Notes under the pieces: generated by a model | The model's input: only the letters and a program-made list of their open reading frames with translations | What the model was told of the DNA's origin: nothing | Databases searched by the model: none | DNA from: Rebecca billardiae RCC1528 | Lineage: Eukaryota; Haptophyta | Direction of reading: 5' to 3' | NCBI GenBank assembly: GCA_965240325.2 | Contig: OZ251233.1 | Span: 620,001-684,000, forward strand | DNA length: 64,000 bases | Translations under genes and position numbers: made by a program | In this document: piece after piece, positions 31,743 through 42,537 of the stretch | Position numbering within the stretch: position 1 is the stretch's first letter | How the letters are laid out: every line of letters begins with the position of its first letter

Positions 31743-33936
31743 TAGTATTCTAAAGTAGCTACTAGTATAAGTTTCAAACTGTTGCTCTGCACTCGGACAG
31801 GCTACGCGGAGCAACCGAATCGGCAATAATCGTCATCACTGACGGATGTCGATGGCGAGTCCGCTGAGCAGCCATCAGGCAGCACACGTCAGGCGAGCTT
31901 GCCCGTCCATGCCATCACTTACGAGGCCACGCGCCTTGCAAATCGGCGGCAAGGTGGTGCAAGCCAGCATCAACTGGTCAGCCTATTCGCCTTCTGGCTG
32001 GTCCGGCGGCGCGCCGTCGTCCACCACCAAGGCCGGAGCGACATCATGTACACTGCGGCAGATGGGTCGCGCCTAAAGTAACGTGATGAGAACGAGCCGG
32101 TCTGACTCAAACCGACGCACACCGCCGCACCTGAACGTGCTCGTAGGCCGACACCAGGCACAAGCTCGGGCCGTGTCCGTAGGACAGTAACACAGTTCGG
32201 TCCGATCTTCCGACCAAGAAGGTGGCTTCACGACGACCGGTCTGGAGTCAAATGTCAATGCACTTCTCGTTTGCAATCGCCGCGCACCGGCGCGCTCGAG
32301 CATTCTCTCGCCGTGCGCGCATGCGCAGCGCAAGCGCAGATTGCAATTCTGTCCCGCTCGGAGGCCTGGGTGGTGAGGCACCGCTTGCCCAGCCAGGGAG
32401 GTGACCGTCGTCGGTCGGTAAGGTCAACGCGATCCTTCCACGCGGTAGTGGGGACCATAGCTATCGTGTATGGAGTACGTAGATAAGGAACCCTCACCTG
32501 GACCCCGTAATCATTATTACTCGTATTTGTGGGCGATTCTCATCGTTTTCAATTGTTGGTAACAGTCTTCATCGGGCGCGTGCGCGACGAGATCACGCGA
32601 GATTGCTTCGATGGGAATCCACTCACTTAGAGGCTCATGTTCTCATGCTTGTTGAAAGATGGATCGCGATCCCAATTGTGCCGAACTCGCGGTTGCTCAT
32701 CTTGGCGAAGCGCCGTGGCTTGCGGGCCGTCGTTCGATGAGGAGATGGATGGCTCGCTCAGCCCAAAACCCGACACCGAAAACCTGCCACACCTACTCGA
32801 CGTAGTGGTCCAGCTCGAGGAGCAGGTTGGCAGGTGCGAATGGGCTCGAGGACACCCTCGCCCCCGTCCGAGCGCGCTTAGGCGCCGGGCTCTGCAGCTC
32901 TGCAGCATGCACGCTGCTCGAACAGGCCGGCGACGCGCGCGTCAGTGCAGTTGTGAGCGGGACATCTTCTGACACGCCCACACCATGCGCCGCGGCCCCT
33001 ACTATGGCGTGCGGCAGGCTTCAGGATGAGCACGCAGAAAATGCGCTAGGTACCCAGCAAATGATCCACGACATGCTGCGCATGGTGTGCGCCGCGCGCG
33101 CACCCGATGCCAGCCGCCCGAGCCGGCTATACGCAGCTGGCACGCCACTCGCTGATCCCACCCCTGCGCGTTCTGCGCGCGGCGCGCCGCACACGCCGCA
33201 CTGAATGCGGATGGCCGCGCAGGTCGAAGTGCTGGAAGACAAGAGGAGGAAAAGGCGACGTCCACACGCGTCTCCTGCGCCGCTTGATGATCGAGCTGAA
33301 GCCGAGGCCTATGATGATGGTGGTGGTGGCGGCGGCGGTGCCGCCTCTTCGTACTTGGCTGTTTCGGTCGCCAGCGCGAACTCCGCGAGCACCGGCAGGC
33401 AATACGCCAACACCAAGCAGCCCAGCAAGCATACCACACCCTCTTTCGACGTGCGCCCGTCCGCGGACGACGTGAGAAGGGCACCGCTGTCGTACGACGA
33501 GCTGCACTGCGCAACGCTTGCCACAGAACATGCATCATGCGTGGAGCGGCCTTCGTCGCCAGGCGCAGACGGCGTGGCCGACCCGCCCGCCGCATGCGGA
33601 GCTAGGCAAGGCCACTCGGCCTGGGACAGAGATGACGATCTGAATTCGGGTCATGATGGCTGACCGTTCACCCCCGGGGCTCCGCGCGGGCGCGGGGCCT
33701 GCGTCCGTGCGAGCCGCGCAGATCACAGATGATATTGATAGTGTGGTCTCACTGTCAGAGCGCCTGCCGCCGGGCTGAGCAGCTGTCCCGCTGGCACGCC
33801 ACCTTGCGCACGCACGGCATCGGCGGCTGCCGAGTTATTGCCGAACCGGCGGCCTTCTAGTTCTGCCGCATCACGGCCCGCATGCATTATGGGGGCACCG
33901 TAACGGCGTAAGTACCCTCAACCCTGCGGCTGCAGG
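31743..33936. other. Intergenic with weak plus-strand ORFs
   Basis: The best candidates are 32637-32823 (frame with NLPHLLDVVVQLEEQVG) continuing in another frame at 32827-33204 (QDEHAENALGTQQMIHDMLR), then after a single in-frame TGA an ATG at 33205 opening a basic, Asp/Gly-rich frame to 33663. The frame change at about 32824 could be a 58-bp intron ending TTAG. The pieces look weakly protein-like but no family is recognisable, and the in-frame stop argues for a remnant. Confidence 0.3.
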
Positions 33937-34329
33937 CTGCACGCCGCATTGCAGCGCCAGCCGCCGCCAGCAAGCCAGCTGAGCAGAGCGGCAAGCGCGC
34001 ACGCGGCCGCGCAGGGCACACGGGGACGACTACATCACCGCCGGATCACCCGCCAGGGCCCAGCGGCTGAGACCGCGGCCGTCTGACATCCGAACCTGCA
34101 CCCTCGCCCTCGCTAGTCGCTAGTCGCTGACGGGGCACAGCAGGTCCATGCGAGCCGCGCAGCGCAGGTGGATCGCGCTCCAGCAGCTCAAGGCCGCGCT
34201 CAAGCCATTCGATCGCGGTTCAGGCTATGCTCTGCCACCAGCGCCGACTTCGTGTCGACGATCGGGCACTGCCGACGACGAATCAGGAGACCTGCGCCGT
34301 CCTACCTGTGTCGTTAAATCATAGAATGA
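33937..34329 (+). repeat. Duplicated segment (copy of 46660-47030)
   Basis: Near-identical to 46660-47030 at an offset of about 12.7 kb, with a small expansion (CTAGTCGCTAGTCG) in this copy. It contains the last codons of the frame found complete at 45936-46790 and an intact 58-codon frame at 34148-34324. It ends at GAATGA, where the two loci diverge, and lies just upstream of the aminotransferase gene. Here the upstream 284-aa frame is missing, so this is the derived, partial copy. Confidence 0.8.
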
Positions 34330-34416
34330 GTCTGACGCCGGCGCGCCGCCGTGCTGGTCCGGGCCGGGGGGTGGTCCGGTCGGCGCACGGTGGCGAAAAA
34401 CGACCGGCCCCGGGCG

Positions 34417-35889
34417 ATGGGCGCTCTACTGCGCCCTCGTCAGACGGCCACCAATGCTGGCGCATTGGTGGCGGTGGCGGTGGCCTTCTTCGCCGCAGGC
34501 GCACTGGTCACGCATGCGTATCATCACATGCGCGGAATCCCCGGCTCGACAGCTAGCCCTATGGCGCGCGCACTTCAGGAGGTCTCGGCGCCAGCCATGC
34601 TGAGGCCATCGTTGTCTGGCGACGTGGCGTGCGGTGCGCACGGCGTGCTCTGGGAGGGCGAGCGGCGGTGCTCGTGCTTTGGTTGTGCCCGTGGGCCGCT
34701 CTGTGCGGCCATCGACGGTGCACACACGGTGGGTGCGCGCTGCATCCTCGACGCCCGATTCGGTCAGCCCACCATGTTTGAGGACTATTGGCGGCACGCG
34801 GGGGCGCGCAAGACGTGCGTTGCAGCTGAGCACAGCCTGGAGTACGCGCTCACGGGCCAGGCGATGCCGCGCCTGATCAAAGCCATCGAGAACGTGCACG
34901 CACTAGCTGGGAACGTTCGGCTCGACGGCAACACGAGCATCATCGTCGGCATCGGGTCGTTGTCGCTCATGCAGGCAGCCATGGCCGCCGGGGCCGGGGC
35001 CGCGAGCAGCAGGGGACGTCTCTCTGCGCCCCCGACCGACGTGTGGGCGCCCCCGCCCTACTTTAGCAACATCGTGGACTCGTGCATCCACCTCGGCGCG
35101 CGCGCCCTCAACTGCACGCACGTCGGTCGGCCTGAGCCTCCAGCTGGCCGCGCGCGCGCCCCTCCGCTCGTCGAGATCGTGACGAGCCCGAACAATCCGG
35201 ACGGCCGGCTGCGCACGCAGCGGAGTTCGCGGGCATCGGTCGTTGTGCTCGACCACGCGTACATGTGGCCGCACTTTACGCCCGTGCACGCCCCAGTCAC
35301 CGTCACCGATCCCGAGCAGGTCGCCCTCTTCACGCTGTCCAAGCTCACCGGGCACGCGAGCAGCCGGATCGGCTGGGCTGTGGTGCGAAAGGGCTCCAGA
35401 CTGGAGAGCCTGCTCCGCGCATTCGTCGCGCGGTCGACCGTCGGGATCCCTCGCGACGCGCAGCACCGCGCCGTTGCGGCTCTCGAGGCGATGGTCGCCG
35501 ACCGTGGAGGCGCCCTCCACTGGGCGCAGCAGACGATGGCTGCGCGGTGGCAGACGCTCGCTGAGATCTTCTCTGCGCACGCGCCGCCGCCGGCGACTGG
35601 CTCCGCCTTTCGGCTCCAGCAGCTCGAGCCGGCCCGACTGGACCGCTTCCTGCACACGGTGCGGCAGCCGTCGCCGGCGTACGCGTGGCTCGAGCGGATC
35701 GACGGGCAGAGTGCGCACGTGGCCCTGAAGAAGGTTGGCATTCTTGCGCGGCCCGGCACCAGCTTCGGCAGCGAGCAACGGTTTGCGCGACTGTCGCTGC
35801 TGATGCGCTCGACGGAGTTTGACGTGCTCGCCAGGAAGCTGCGCCAGCTTGGTCCCGCGGCGCGCATTACTGTCACTGAGCACTCATAA
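34417..35889 (+). CDS. Membrane-anchored alliinase/TAA1-type PLP aminotransferase
   Basis: A single exon of 490 aa from ATG 34417 (MGALLRPRQT). Residues about 13-32 form one hydrophobic helix, probably a type-II signal anchor. Residues 71-96 (CGAHGVLWEGERRCSCFGC then GPLC) match the EGF-like domain of alliinases. The catalytic domain follows: FGQPTMFEDYW at 115, IIVGIGSLSLMQAAM at 175, SPNNPDG at 257-263, DHAYMWPHFTPV at 279-290, and LSKLTGHASSRIGW at 307-320 with the presumed PLP lysine K309 and phosphate-binding Arg near 317. Known relatives are plant alliinases (C-S lyases) and TAA1/TAR tryptophan aminotransferases that make indole-3-pyruvate. All signature residues are present, so it is probably active; the substrate cannot be told. 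The anchor suggests a secretory or plastid-membrane location. Confidence 0.85.
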   Translation: MGALLRPRQTATNAGALVAVAVAFFAAGALVTHAYHHMRGIPGSTASPMARALQEVSAPAMLRPSLSGDVACGAHGVLWEGERRCSCFGCARGPLCAAIDGAHTVGARCILDARFGQPTMFEDYWRHAGARKTCVAAEHSLEYALTGQAMPRLIKAIENVHALAGNVRLDGNTSIIVGIGSLSLMQAAMAAGAGAASSRGRLSAPPTDVWAPPPYFSNIVDSCIHLGARALNCTHVGRPEPPAGRARAPPLVEIVTSPNNPDGRLRTQRSSRASVVVLDHAYMWPHFTPVHAPVTVTDPEQVALFTLSKLTGHASSRIGWAVVRKGSRLESLLRAFVARSTVGIPRDAQHRAVAALEAMVADRGGALHWAQQTMAARWQTLAEIFSAHAPPPATGSAFRLQQLEPARLDRFLHTVRQPSPAYAWLERIDGQSAHVALKKVGILARPGTSFGSEQRFARLSLLMRSTEFDVLARKLRQLGPAARITVTEHS

Positions 35890-36104
35890 TCATCAGCGCA
35901 CATCGTTACAGACGACAATATATAGCGCGCTATAGATCCAAGCGAGTGTATATATCGATATATATATATATATTAATAAGTAAACCGTTATCAGACTGCT
36001 TTTAAAAATATTATATATCACGGCTACTCGTGAGCCGGGCCGCTACGTCGGCTACTAGCTGTAATAAGAATATGTATATATGTATATATAGAGAGAGAGA
36101 TAAT
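35890..36104. other. AT-rich 3' flank
   Basis: Very AT-rich (TATATA runs and GAGAGAGA) between the aminotransferase stop and the inverted-repeat element. May hold the polyadenylation region; no canonical AATAAA is obvious. Confidence 0.4.
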
Positions 36105-37823
36105 GTCAGCTGTATTGCCGTTTTGGAAAGTGTGGTCAGGTGTATTGCCAAACGCACGTTTTGACTACCGTGGTCAGTTGTATTGCCGTTTTCCATGTTT
36201 GGGAATCACGTGTCAATCTTGTTGCCAACGTCGAATACTTGTGTCAGGTGTATTATTGCCGTGGATGATGGCCCAATACTTTGTCCAGCTGTATTGCCGT
36301 CGCGTAGTGTGGGTCAGTTGTGTTGCCGTTTGCGCATCTTTGCCTTTGATTCATGTTTGTTGCCGCGATCGCCCACGCGCTGATGATGGCGCTGGCGCCC
36401 TGATGATGGCGCTGGCGCCCACGCGCCGCCGGCGTGCGCGGCGTGCCCTTGAGTAGGCCTAGCTGATCCCAGGCCAGAAGAGTGACGTTCAACAACGACG
36501 ATCTCCGCCGGGGTAGCGCCGTGTTCCTCGACATCATCAAGCCGAACGACGACCTGAACCGTGGACCGGAATCTGCACAAACGCTGCCGCATGCGCGCGC
36601 AGTGCAACACGCGCGTGCACCTCGGGCTACTCGCCGTCTACGCGGAGACGGGCGAGAATGCGTCGCGACTTCTATCGAATCGGCGTTGCTCCGTGCTCAC
36701 TTCGACTGCGGGACCGTCAAGCGCGCAGTCGATGACATTGCGACGGCAGCGCATGCAGGTGCATGCGTGAAGCAGGGTGAGCGTGTGTTGCTGCGCCCCG
36801 ATTCGCGGGAGTCGAACGTGCACGACAGGCTTGTGCTCTTCAACGGCCTCAAGAAGCTTGACCAACGCGACGCGCGTCCCCCTCACTCCCTGCCATCGAC
36901 TGTCATTCACACCGTGGCGATCAACCAACGCGCGTCGCTCTCGCTCGTGCAACACTGCTGGCGCGTGCCTTTTTGCGATTGTCATCACTCCAATAGCAGA
37001 CTGCCCTGTGGCCAACCGTGTGCAGGTGGCTGACCGTGCGCCAGTCGCACTCGTCAACGCAGGCTGATTGGCCCGTGGAGGAGGAAGTCCAAGGCGTACT
37101 GCCAGCTGGGACACAACGCACCGACCGGCGAGCGGTGCGCCGCGCGCGCCTCGAAGAGCCAGCAAGCAGGAGGGGCAGGCGACGCTTCCTGCTGCTGCTG
37201 GAACCCGAGTGGCAGGCTTGGCGAGCGCGGTCGCAGCTTGAGGCGGCGCGTGCAGCGGCATGGGACGCGATGCGGCTCACGTGGCCGCTGAAGTAGCAGC
37301 AGTCCCGATGGCGCTGGCGGCCGGCCGCCGGCGGGCGGCAAGCGCGACGGCGACGGGAAGCGCCGACTGCTACTGGAAGTCAAGATGAGCTACGCAGGCC
37401 GCATGATGATGGCATGTCGGTTGGTTGCAGTCGCGTATCCTGCATGCCGCGCGCAGGCAGTCGCAGCTCTGCACGCACGCGCACACGGGCTGCGCGAGTC
37501 TCTTGTCTGAGTGCGAGTCGTGCCCCAGCCACCAGCTGCTGGCGGCAATACAACTGACACATAGTTATGGAAAGGGCAATATTTCTGAGCAGACTATGTT
37601 CAAGCTCGAAAACGGCAATATTCGTGAACCAAGTAGTGTGAAAGGGTCATTGGTTTGAAACCAGTATTTGAGGGGCAATATTGTTGACACACGATCCAAA
37701 AGCGGCAATATTCTTGACCCATACTACTGAAAACTACGGCAATACAACTGACCACGGTAGTCGTCATAACGTGCTTTGGGCAATACAACTGACCACACTA
37801 TCCAAAGCGGCAATACAACTGAC
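36105..37823. mobile_element. Long-TIR element with iterated GTCAGTTGTATTGCC boxes
   Basis: The left arm (36105-36370) contains about seven copies of GTCAGYTGTATTGCCG spaced 28-42 bp; the right arm (37545-37823) contains about eight copies of the complement GGCAATACAACTGAC or GGCAATATTSTTGAC. Spacers also match between arms (GTTTTGGAAAGTGTG at left against the complement of CACACTATCCAAAGC at right), so the arms are true inverted repeats. The 1.1-kb interior has overlapping weak frames only. No clear TSD. Probably a non-autonomous element whose ends are arrays of binding sites. Confidence 0.7.
36482..37033 (+). CDS. Weak hypothetical ORF inside the long-TIR element
   Basis: A 183-codon plus-strand frame without a recognisable domain lies between the inverted-repeat arms; its annotated start is an ACG-flanked non-ATG codon region and an overlapping minus-strand frame (37261-36638) is equally long. 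It could be a captured host fragment or a decayed transposase. Listed only because it is the sole substantial frame in the element. Confidence 0.2.
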   Translation: MTFNNDDLRRGSAVFLDIIKPNDDLNRGPESAQTLPHARAVQHARAPRATRRLRGDGRECVATSIESALLRAHFDCGTVKRAVDDIATAAHAGACVKQGERVLLRPDSRESNVHDRLVLFNGLKKLDQRDARPPHSLPSTVIHTVAINQRASLSLVQHCWRVPFCDCHHSNSRLPCGQPCAGG

Positions 37824-37828
37824 GTCGG

Positions 37829-37939
<111 letters not shown>

Positions 37940-37951
37940 GTATGTATATTA

Positions 37952-40900
37952 CAGTGGGCGGTTCCCACTGGGGGGCCTGCAAAACAACCGCACCCGGATC
38001 TTGGCGAAGCTTCGGCGGCTCGAGAGAGGCCTCGGGAGGCGGCTGGAGGGCGTCCCGCGAGGCAAGCGCGGGCGCTGGGGCGCGAGGCGAGTGCGAGTCC
38101 GCCGCGTGAGCCGGCGGGGAAGTGAGCGCCACGAGTTCTGAGGCGAACCGGAGCGATGGCGGACGCGCGCAAGCGCAAGACCCCGCCGAATCGCAGCGAC
38201 TGGTACCGCGACCAGAGGCACAAGCCGGGGCCGACGCCGCGTGCGCGCTCGCGCGGCGCGCCAACCGTGCGTCCGCGGGGTGCAAAATCGGGCACGGTGG
38301 TTCCTCACGAGTTACTGTGAGCAACACGCTCCAGAAATTCCGCTTCAAAACGCCCGCCGGAAGCGCGGTCACCATACCTGACATCTGCTGCGGCGCCCCT
38401 TGCGCCGATCCGCCGTGCGCAGGGCCCAAGCCGCCGCGGACTCCGCGCCCGCGCGCGGAGTGGGAGCAGCTCGTGCAGGAGCAGATGCTGGACTCGGACG
38501 CGGGGGACGAGTCGAGCGCCACGTTCTGCACCCACTGCATGCGACGTTCCTGGGAGAAGACGGCCACGGTGCGGGTCGGCTGTCTCTTGCGCGAGTTGTT
38601 CTCGGAGATGGCAGCCAAGATGAGGCTGCCGCGTGGCAACGTCGTGCAGGGCGGGCGGGTGCAGCAGACGGCGTTGAAGAAGGTAGTGATGAAGCACGTC
38701 TCGCTCCACACGGCCTTTGGCATGTTCCGCGCCTTGGGCCCGTTCTCCCGCTCGCACACGAAGAGCTGCGGGCCGCGGGCGATGCGCCTCGTGCACTCGT
38801 GGGCGGTGACGTCGGCGGACAAGGTGGCCGAGTTCTTCACGCTGGAGGCGAGCCACTACATCCTCTCTCGGCGCACGCGGGGCCCGGCGAAGGTGCTCGG
38901 CTCGCGCAAGGCGCTCGTGGCCGCCCTGATCCCGCCGATCAAGATCGTCCACGTGCAGTGGATGGATCGCAACGGCCCGTACCGGACGGTGCTGAAGGTG
39001 ATCTTTCGGACGGCGTGGGTCACGGTTGCGCGGCAGCCGGCAGTGCACCTGCCGACGGAGATTCTCGGTGCGCGCTCGCGGTCCGTGCGCGCGCGCGGCG
39101 CGGAGCAGCAGCGCTCGCTCCACCCGTGGGCCAGCGGCTGATGATCGCCCGCCCCGCGCCCCCCCCCCCCCCCCGCGCGCGCGCGCGCGCTCGCAGCGGA
39201 GCTGTCGGAGGCGGAGGTGGCCGAGCTGAAGCAGTACATGGTGGAGCGCCTGCAGCATCTGGCGGAGGCGAAGCTGGTGACGATGCCGACGGCGGCGGAA
39301 GCGGCCGGCGGACGATCCTGAGGAACGCGAGCGGCCGTTTCCAATCGCGCAAGGCGCACGAGCTCGCGGAGTCCCGATCGAGGTCGCGCTCGCGCTCGCC
39401 CTCGCGCTCGCGCTCGACGTCGCTCTCGGAGGAGTGGGACGGCGCGATGCCGACGCGCGCCGCGCTCGCGGCCGCGCACACGAAGTATGAGGACGCGCAG
39501 GCGGACTTGGAGGCGTCCAGGCTGCAGGTCCACCTCCACGAGGAGCGCATCAAGGAGCTCGAGCGCGATCTCACGCACGAGCGCGGCATCGCCATCGAGC
39601 TGCGCCGCCGCCTCGCCTCTGAGGAGGAGCCGGCCGAGATGGACCCGACCGGCGCGCTCGACGCGCTCGTGCGTGCGCGCTACGAGTGCCGCGTCGCGGA
39701 GTTGGAGGAGAAGCTGGCCTCTGTGAATGGGGACCTGTCCGCGGCGAGGCGCTCGGCGGCGATGACGGGCAACCAGCGCGCGCTCAAGCGCAACGAGCCC
39801 GGCGCCGACCTCGACCTCTCGGACAGGGCGTGGCTGCTTCGCGAGGAGAAGGCCGCGGACGCCATCACGTCGCTCGGCCTGCACAAGAATGGCGACCGTC
39901 TCGTGAACACGCTGCGGCGCGCGCAGGCTCTCGAGGAGATCGAGAACGCGAAGCACTTCGTGAGGCGGTTCTACGAGGTGGCGGCGGACGTGGTGTCGAC
40001 CCTCGCCAACACGTGGGCGACGCCGTGGCGGTGGCTGCGCGTCAACCAGTTCGGCCCCGGCACGACCAAGGAGCAGCGCGGCTTGATGCGGCGAGCGATC
40101 TCATTGGATTGGGTCGTGAACGAGGCGACGGGCAAGGGCGAGTACCGGCCGATCAAGCTCTTCGAGAACGCGTGCGGCTCGCTCTACATGCCGATGATGG
40201 CGGGCGACTACCTCTACGACCGGTACCGCGCGCGCGTCATCTCGCAGCAGCCGTCGTTGACCAGCGCATCCGACGGCTCGGCGGTGGGCGGCCTGTCGCT
40301 GTGCGACATCGTCTTTGGCGTGCACTCGGCCGCGCACGACGTCGCCAAGCGGCAACTGCGGAAGTCGTTCCTCGGCCACCTGATGATGCCGCTCTACATC
40401 GCGCTCGCTGGCGACGGCAAGCCCCTGGACCGCTTCACCGACGCCGACACGGCCGACTTCGTCCACTTCAGCGCGTCCGCCGCCAACTCGGACCTGCCGC
40501 AATCCTTCGCCGCGAGGATCCTGGCCGGGATGCACTACGGGCACGAGGCTCAGGACGGCTCGCGCACGGTGCTCGGCCGCGCGGCAGAGGACTTGCGCGA
40601 GCTGATCGAGGACCAGCGCGACGAGTGGATGAGGACGAGGACGCTTTGGATCGAGAACGACGACCACGAGCGCGTCTACTTCTCGCCCTACCTCTGCGGC
40701 GACCTGCCTTTCCTCCGCATGATGCTCGGCCTCGGCGCGCACGGCTCGCCGCACAAGCTCGGCCTCCTCTGCATGTGCGACCACTCGCGCGCGTCGACGG
40801 ACAACTACTACCCGCCCGAGCCCGAGCTGGCGACTTTCACGGTCGAGACGCTGAAGGGCTGGTTCGAGAAGGTGCAGTGCGAGCTCATCGCCGAGGGCAC

Positions 40901-41502
40901 GCGGCTCGACGCCGCGCACCTGCCCAACCCGAATCGCGTCTACCCGTGGTTCTGCAAGCTCTGCGAGCTCAAGTTCTCGAGCGACGATGACCTCGCGGAC
41001 AAGCTCGCTGCCGTGCTCGCCGACCGGCACAAGTGCGAGATGTTCCGCAAGCAGCACTTCGCGCACGAGCCCGGCATGGGGTCTGTGTTGCCCGGCATCG
41101 ACGGCCAGAACACCGTGCCCGACTACCTGCACGCCTTCTTCCTCAACCTCGTCAAGCTCGCGCTCGAGTGGGGCGTCATCCGCGTGGCGTCGGACGCGGC
41201 CGACATCGACGCGATCAGCGCCGTGCTGAAGTCGAAGGGCGTCAACGTCATCAAGAAGAAGAAGGACGACGACACGGCGCGCGCGGTCCCGATCAAGGTG
41301 CCGACCCGCGGCGAGGATGGCAAGCTGATCCTCAAGCACCACGCCGAGCTCGTGCCGCGGCTCAACGCCGCGCTTCGCACGTCGTCGTCGACGGCATCGA
41401 GCGCCGCGGCGCCCGCGGCGCCCGCGGCGTCCGCGGCGGCGCCCGGCGCTGGGCGCGGCGCCGCGCCCGCTGTGGGTGGCGTGCGTGACGACGGCGGCGG
41501 GC

Positions 41503-41551
<49 letters not shown>

Positions 41552-42508
41552 CGGGCGGCGCGCATCTCGCGAGGAGGAGGGGCTCGGCGCGCACTTCACG
41601 CCACGCGCACCACCGAGCGGTGGCGGCGGTGCTGTTCCGGCGAGCGCGTCAGCTGCGCGTGCGAGCGATGAGCGCGACGTGAACGACGCGCGACGCATCG
41701 AGCTCTTCAAGCAGCTGGCGCTCATGGCCGCGGCGATTGAGGGGCCGCACGCCGACGACGCAGCGAGGCGTGCGGCGGCGGTCTGCGCCTTCCAGGCCGG
41801 CGTGCGCGCGCACCGCGCCTACCTCCACTTCAACCGCTCGCACGTGTCGAACTACTGGCACATCTGCGTCTGCGGCATGGTCCAGCTGATGCTGCGCGGC
41901 GTCGACGTGAAGTCGTTCGCGTGCTACGGCAACGAGAACGTCGGCCGCCTGCTCGGGACCAGCCTGCACCGTCACGCCGCGCATCATCGCTCGACTACGT
42001 ACACGCGCGGCGGCCAGACGCGCGAGCGGAAGAGCCGCGCGATGCAAGGCGTCGACGCTGCGCGGGTCGGCATGGCCCTTGCGCGGTCCAACGTGTGCGT
42101 CACGACGCCGGACTCGCAGCCTAGCTTGACTCGGCCGGCGAGCTTCACGCCGACGGTGCTGCCCGATCCATCGGCTCGGCGCACGCCGAGCACGCACCGC
42201 GCGCCAGGTGCGCAGTTGCGCGCGTCACCTCGCGCGCCCCGAGCGCGCGCTACGAGCTGTACGGGCTCGGAAGCTGACAGCATCCCCGCGCCCGGCGCCG
42301 CGACCGCGACTCCGCGCACAGGCTCGGGCCCCTCGGAGAGCTGATTTTCGTCCGCGCGCTCTGCTGAAGTCGCGCTGGTGAGCTCAGACGTCGGCGCGTA
42401 CCCCGCCGGCGCTAGTCTGTCGCACCCCTTTTTGTTCCGAGTCGCTCAGACCGCGCCGATCGTCAGATAGTTTTGAATTTCGGTTCCGCCACTGGGACCA
42501 GCCCACTG
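37952..42508 (+). mobile_element. Candidate autonomous DNA transposon, 4.6 kb
   Basis: The left end CAGTGGGCGGTTCCCACTGG and the right end (complement strand) CAGTGGGCTGGTCCCAGTGG form an imperfect terminal inverted repeat of about 23 bp. TA lies directly outside both ends (37950-37951 and 42509-42510), consistent with a TA target duplication inside a TA/TATG microsatellite that resumes on the right. The only large gene inside (38156-42344) fills the element, ending 164 bp from the right terminus. This layout is that of a cut-and-paste transposon, although I cannot assign the superfamily. Confidence 0.7.
38156..42344 (+). CDS. Large transposase-like protein (3-exon model, 1349 aa)
   Basis: Proposed exons 38156-38266, 38335-39125 and 39197-42344; introns of 68 and 71 bp have GTGCGT and GTGGGC donors and CAG acceptors, and all junctions keep frame. 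The start is [18 protein letters not shown]. Exon 2 has Cys pairs ([18 protein letters not shown]) suggesting zinc binding. Exon 3 has an SR tract, a coiled coil (about 440-520), then a conserved core: [52 protein letters not shown]. That core resembles transposon-encoded proteins I recall with a GDxxFL...GLSG...C..C...DxLH pattern. An RGG-type Gly/Arg tract lies near 1110. A second frame at 39200-39310 encodes an amphipathic helix ([20 protein letters not shown]), so exon 2/3 joining is uncertain; an 18-C run at 39157 may hide an error. Confidence 0.65.
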
Positions 42509-42537
42509 TAATATATATATATATATATATGTATGTA
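42509..42537. repeat. TA/TATG microsatellite between two insertions
   Basis: TAATATATAT...GTATGTA, the remnant separating the right end of the 4.6-kb transposon from the left end of the next TIR element. Confidence 0.85.

Noticed and set aside
38400-39196. N-terminal part of the long 38400-42344 frame as coding
   Set aside because: Between 38400 and 39125 another frame has protein-like sequence ([34 protein letters not shown]); the long frame is used only from 39197 in the splice model.
37952-42508. CACTA (EnSpm) transposon
   Set aside because: The ends read CAGTG, not CACTA/CACTG, and the flanking duplication appears to be TA rather than 3 bp.
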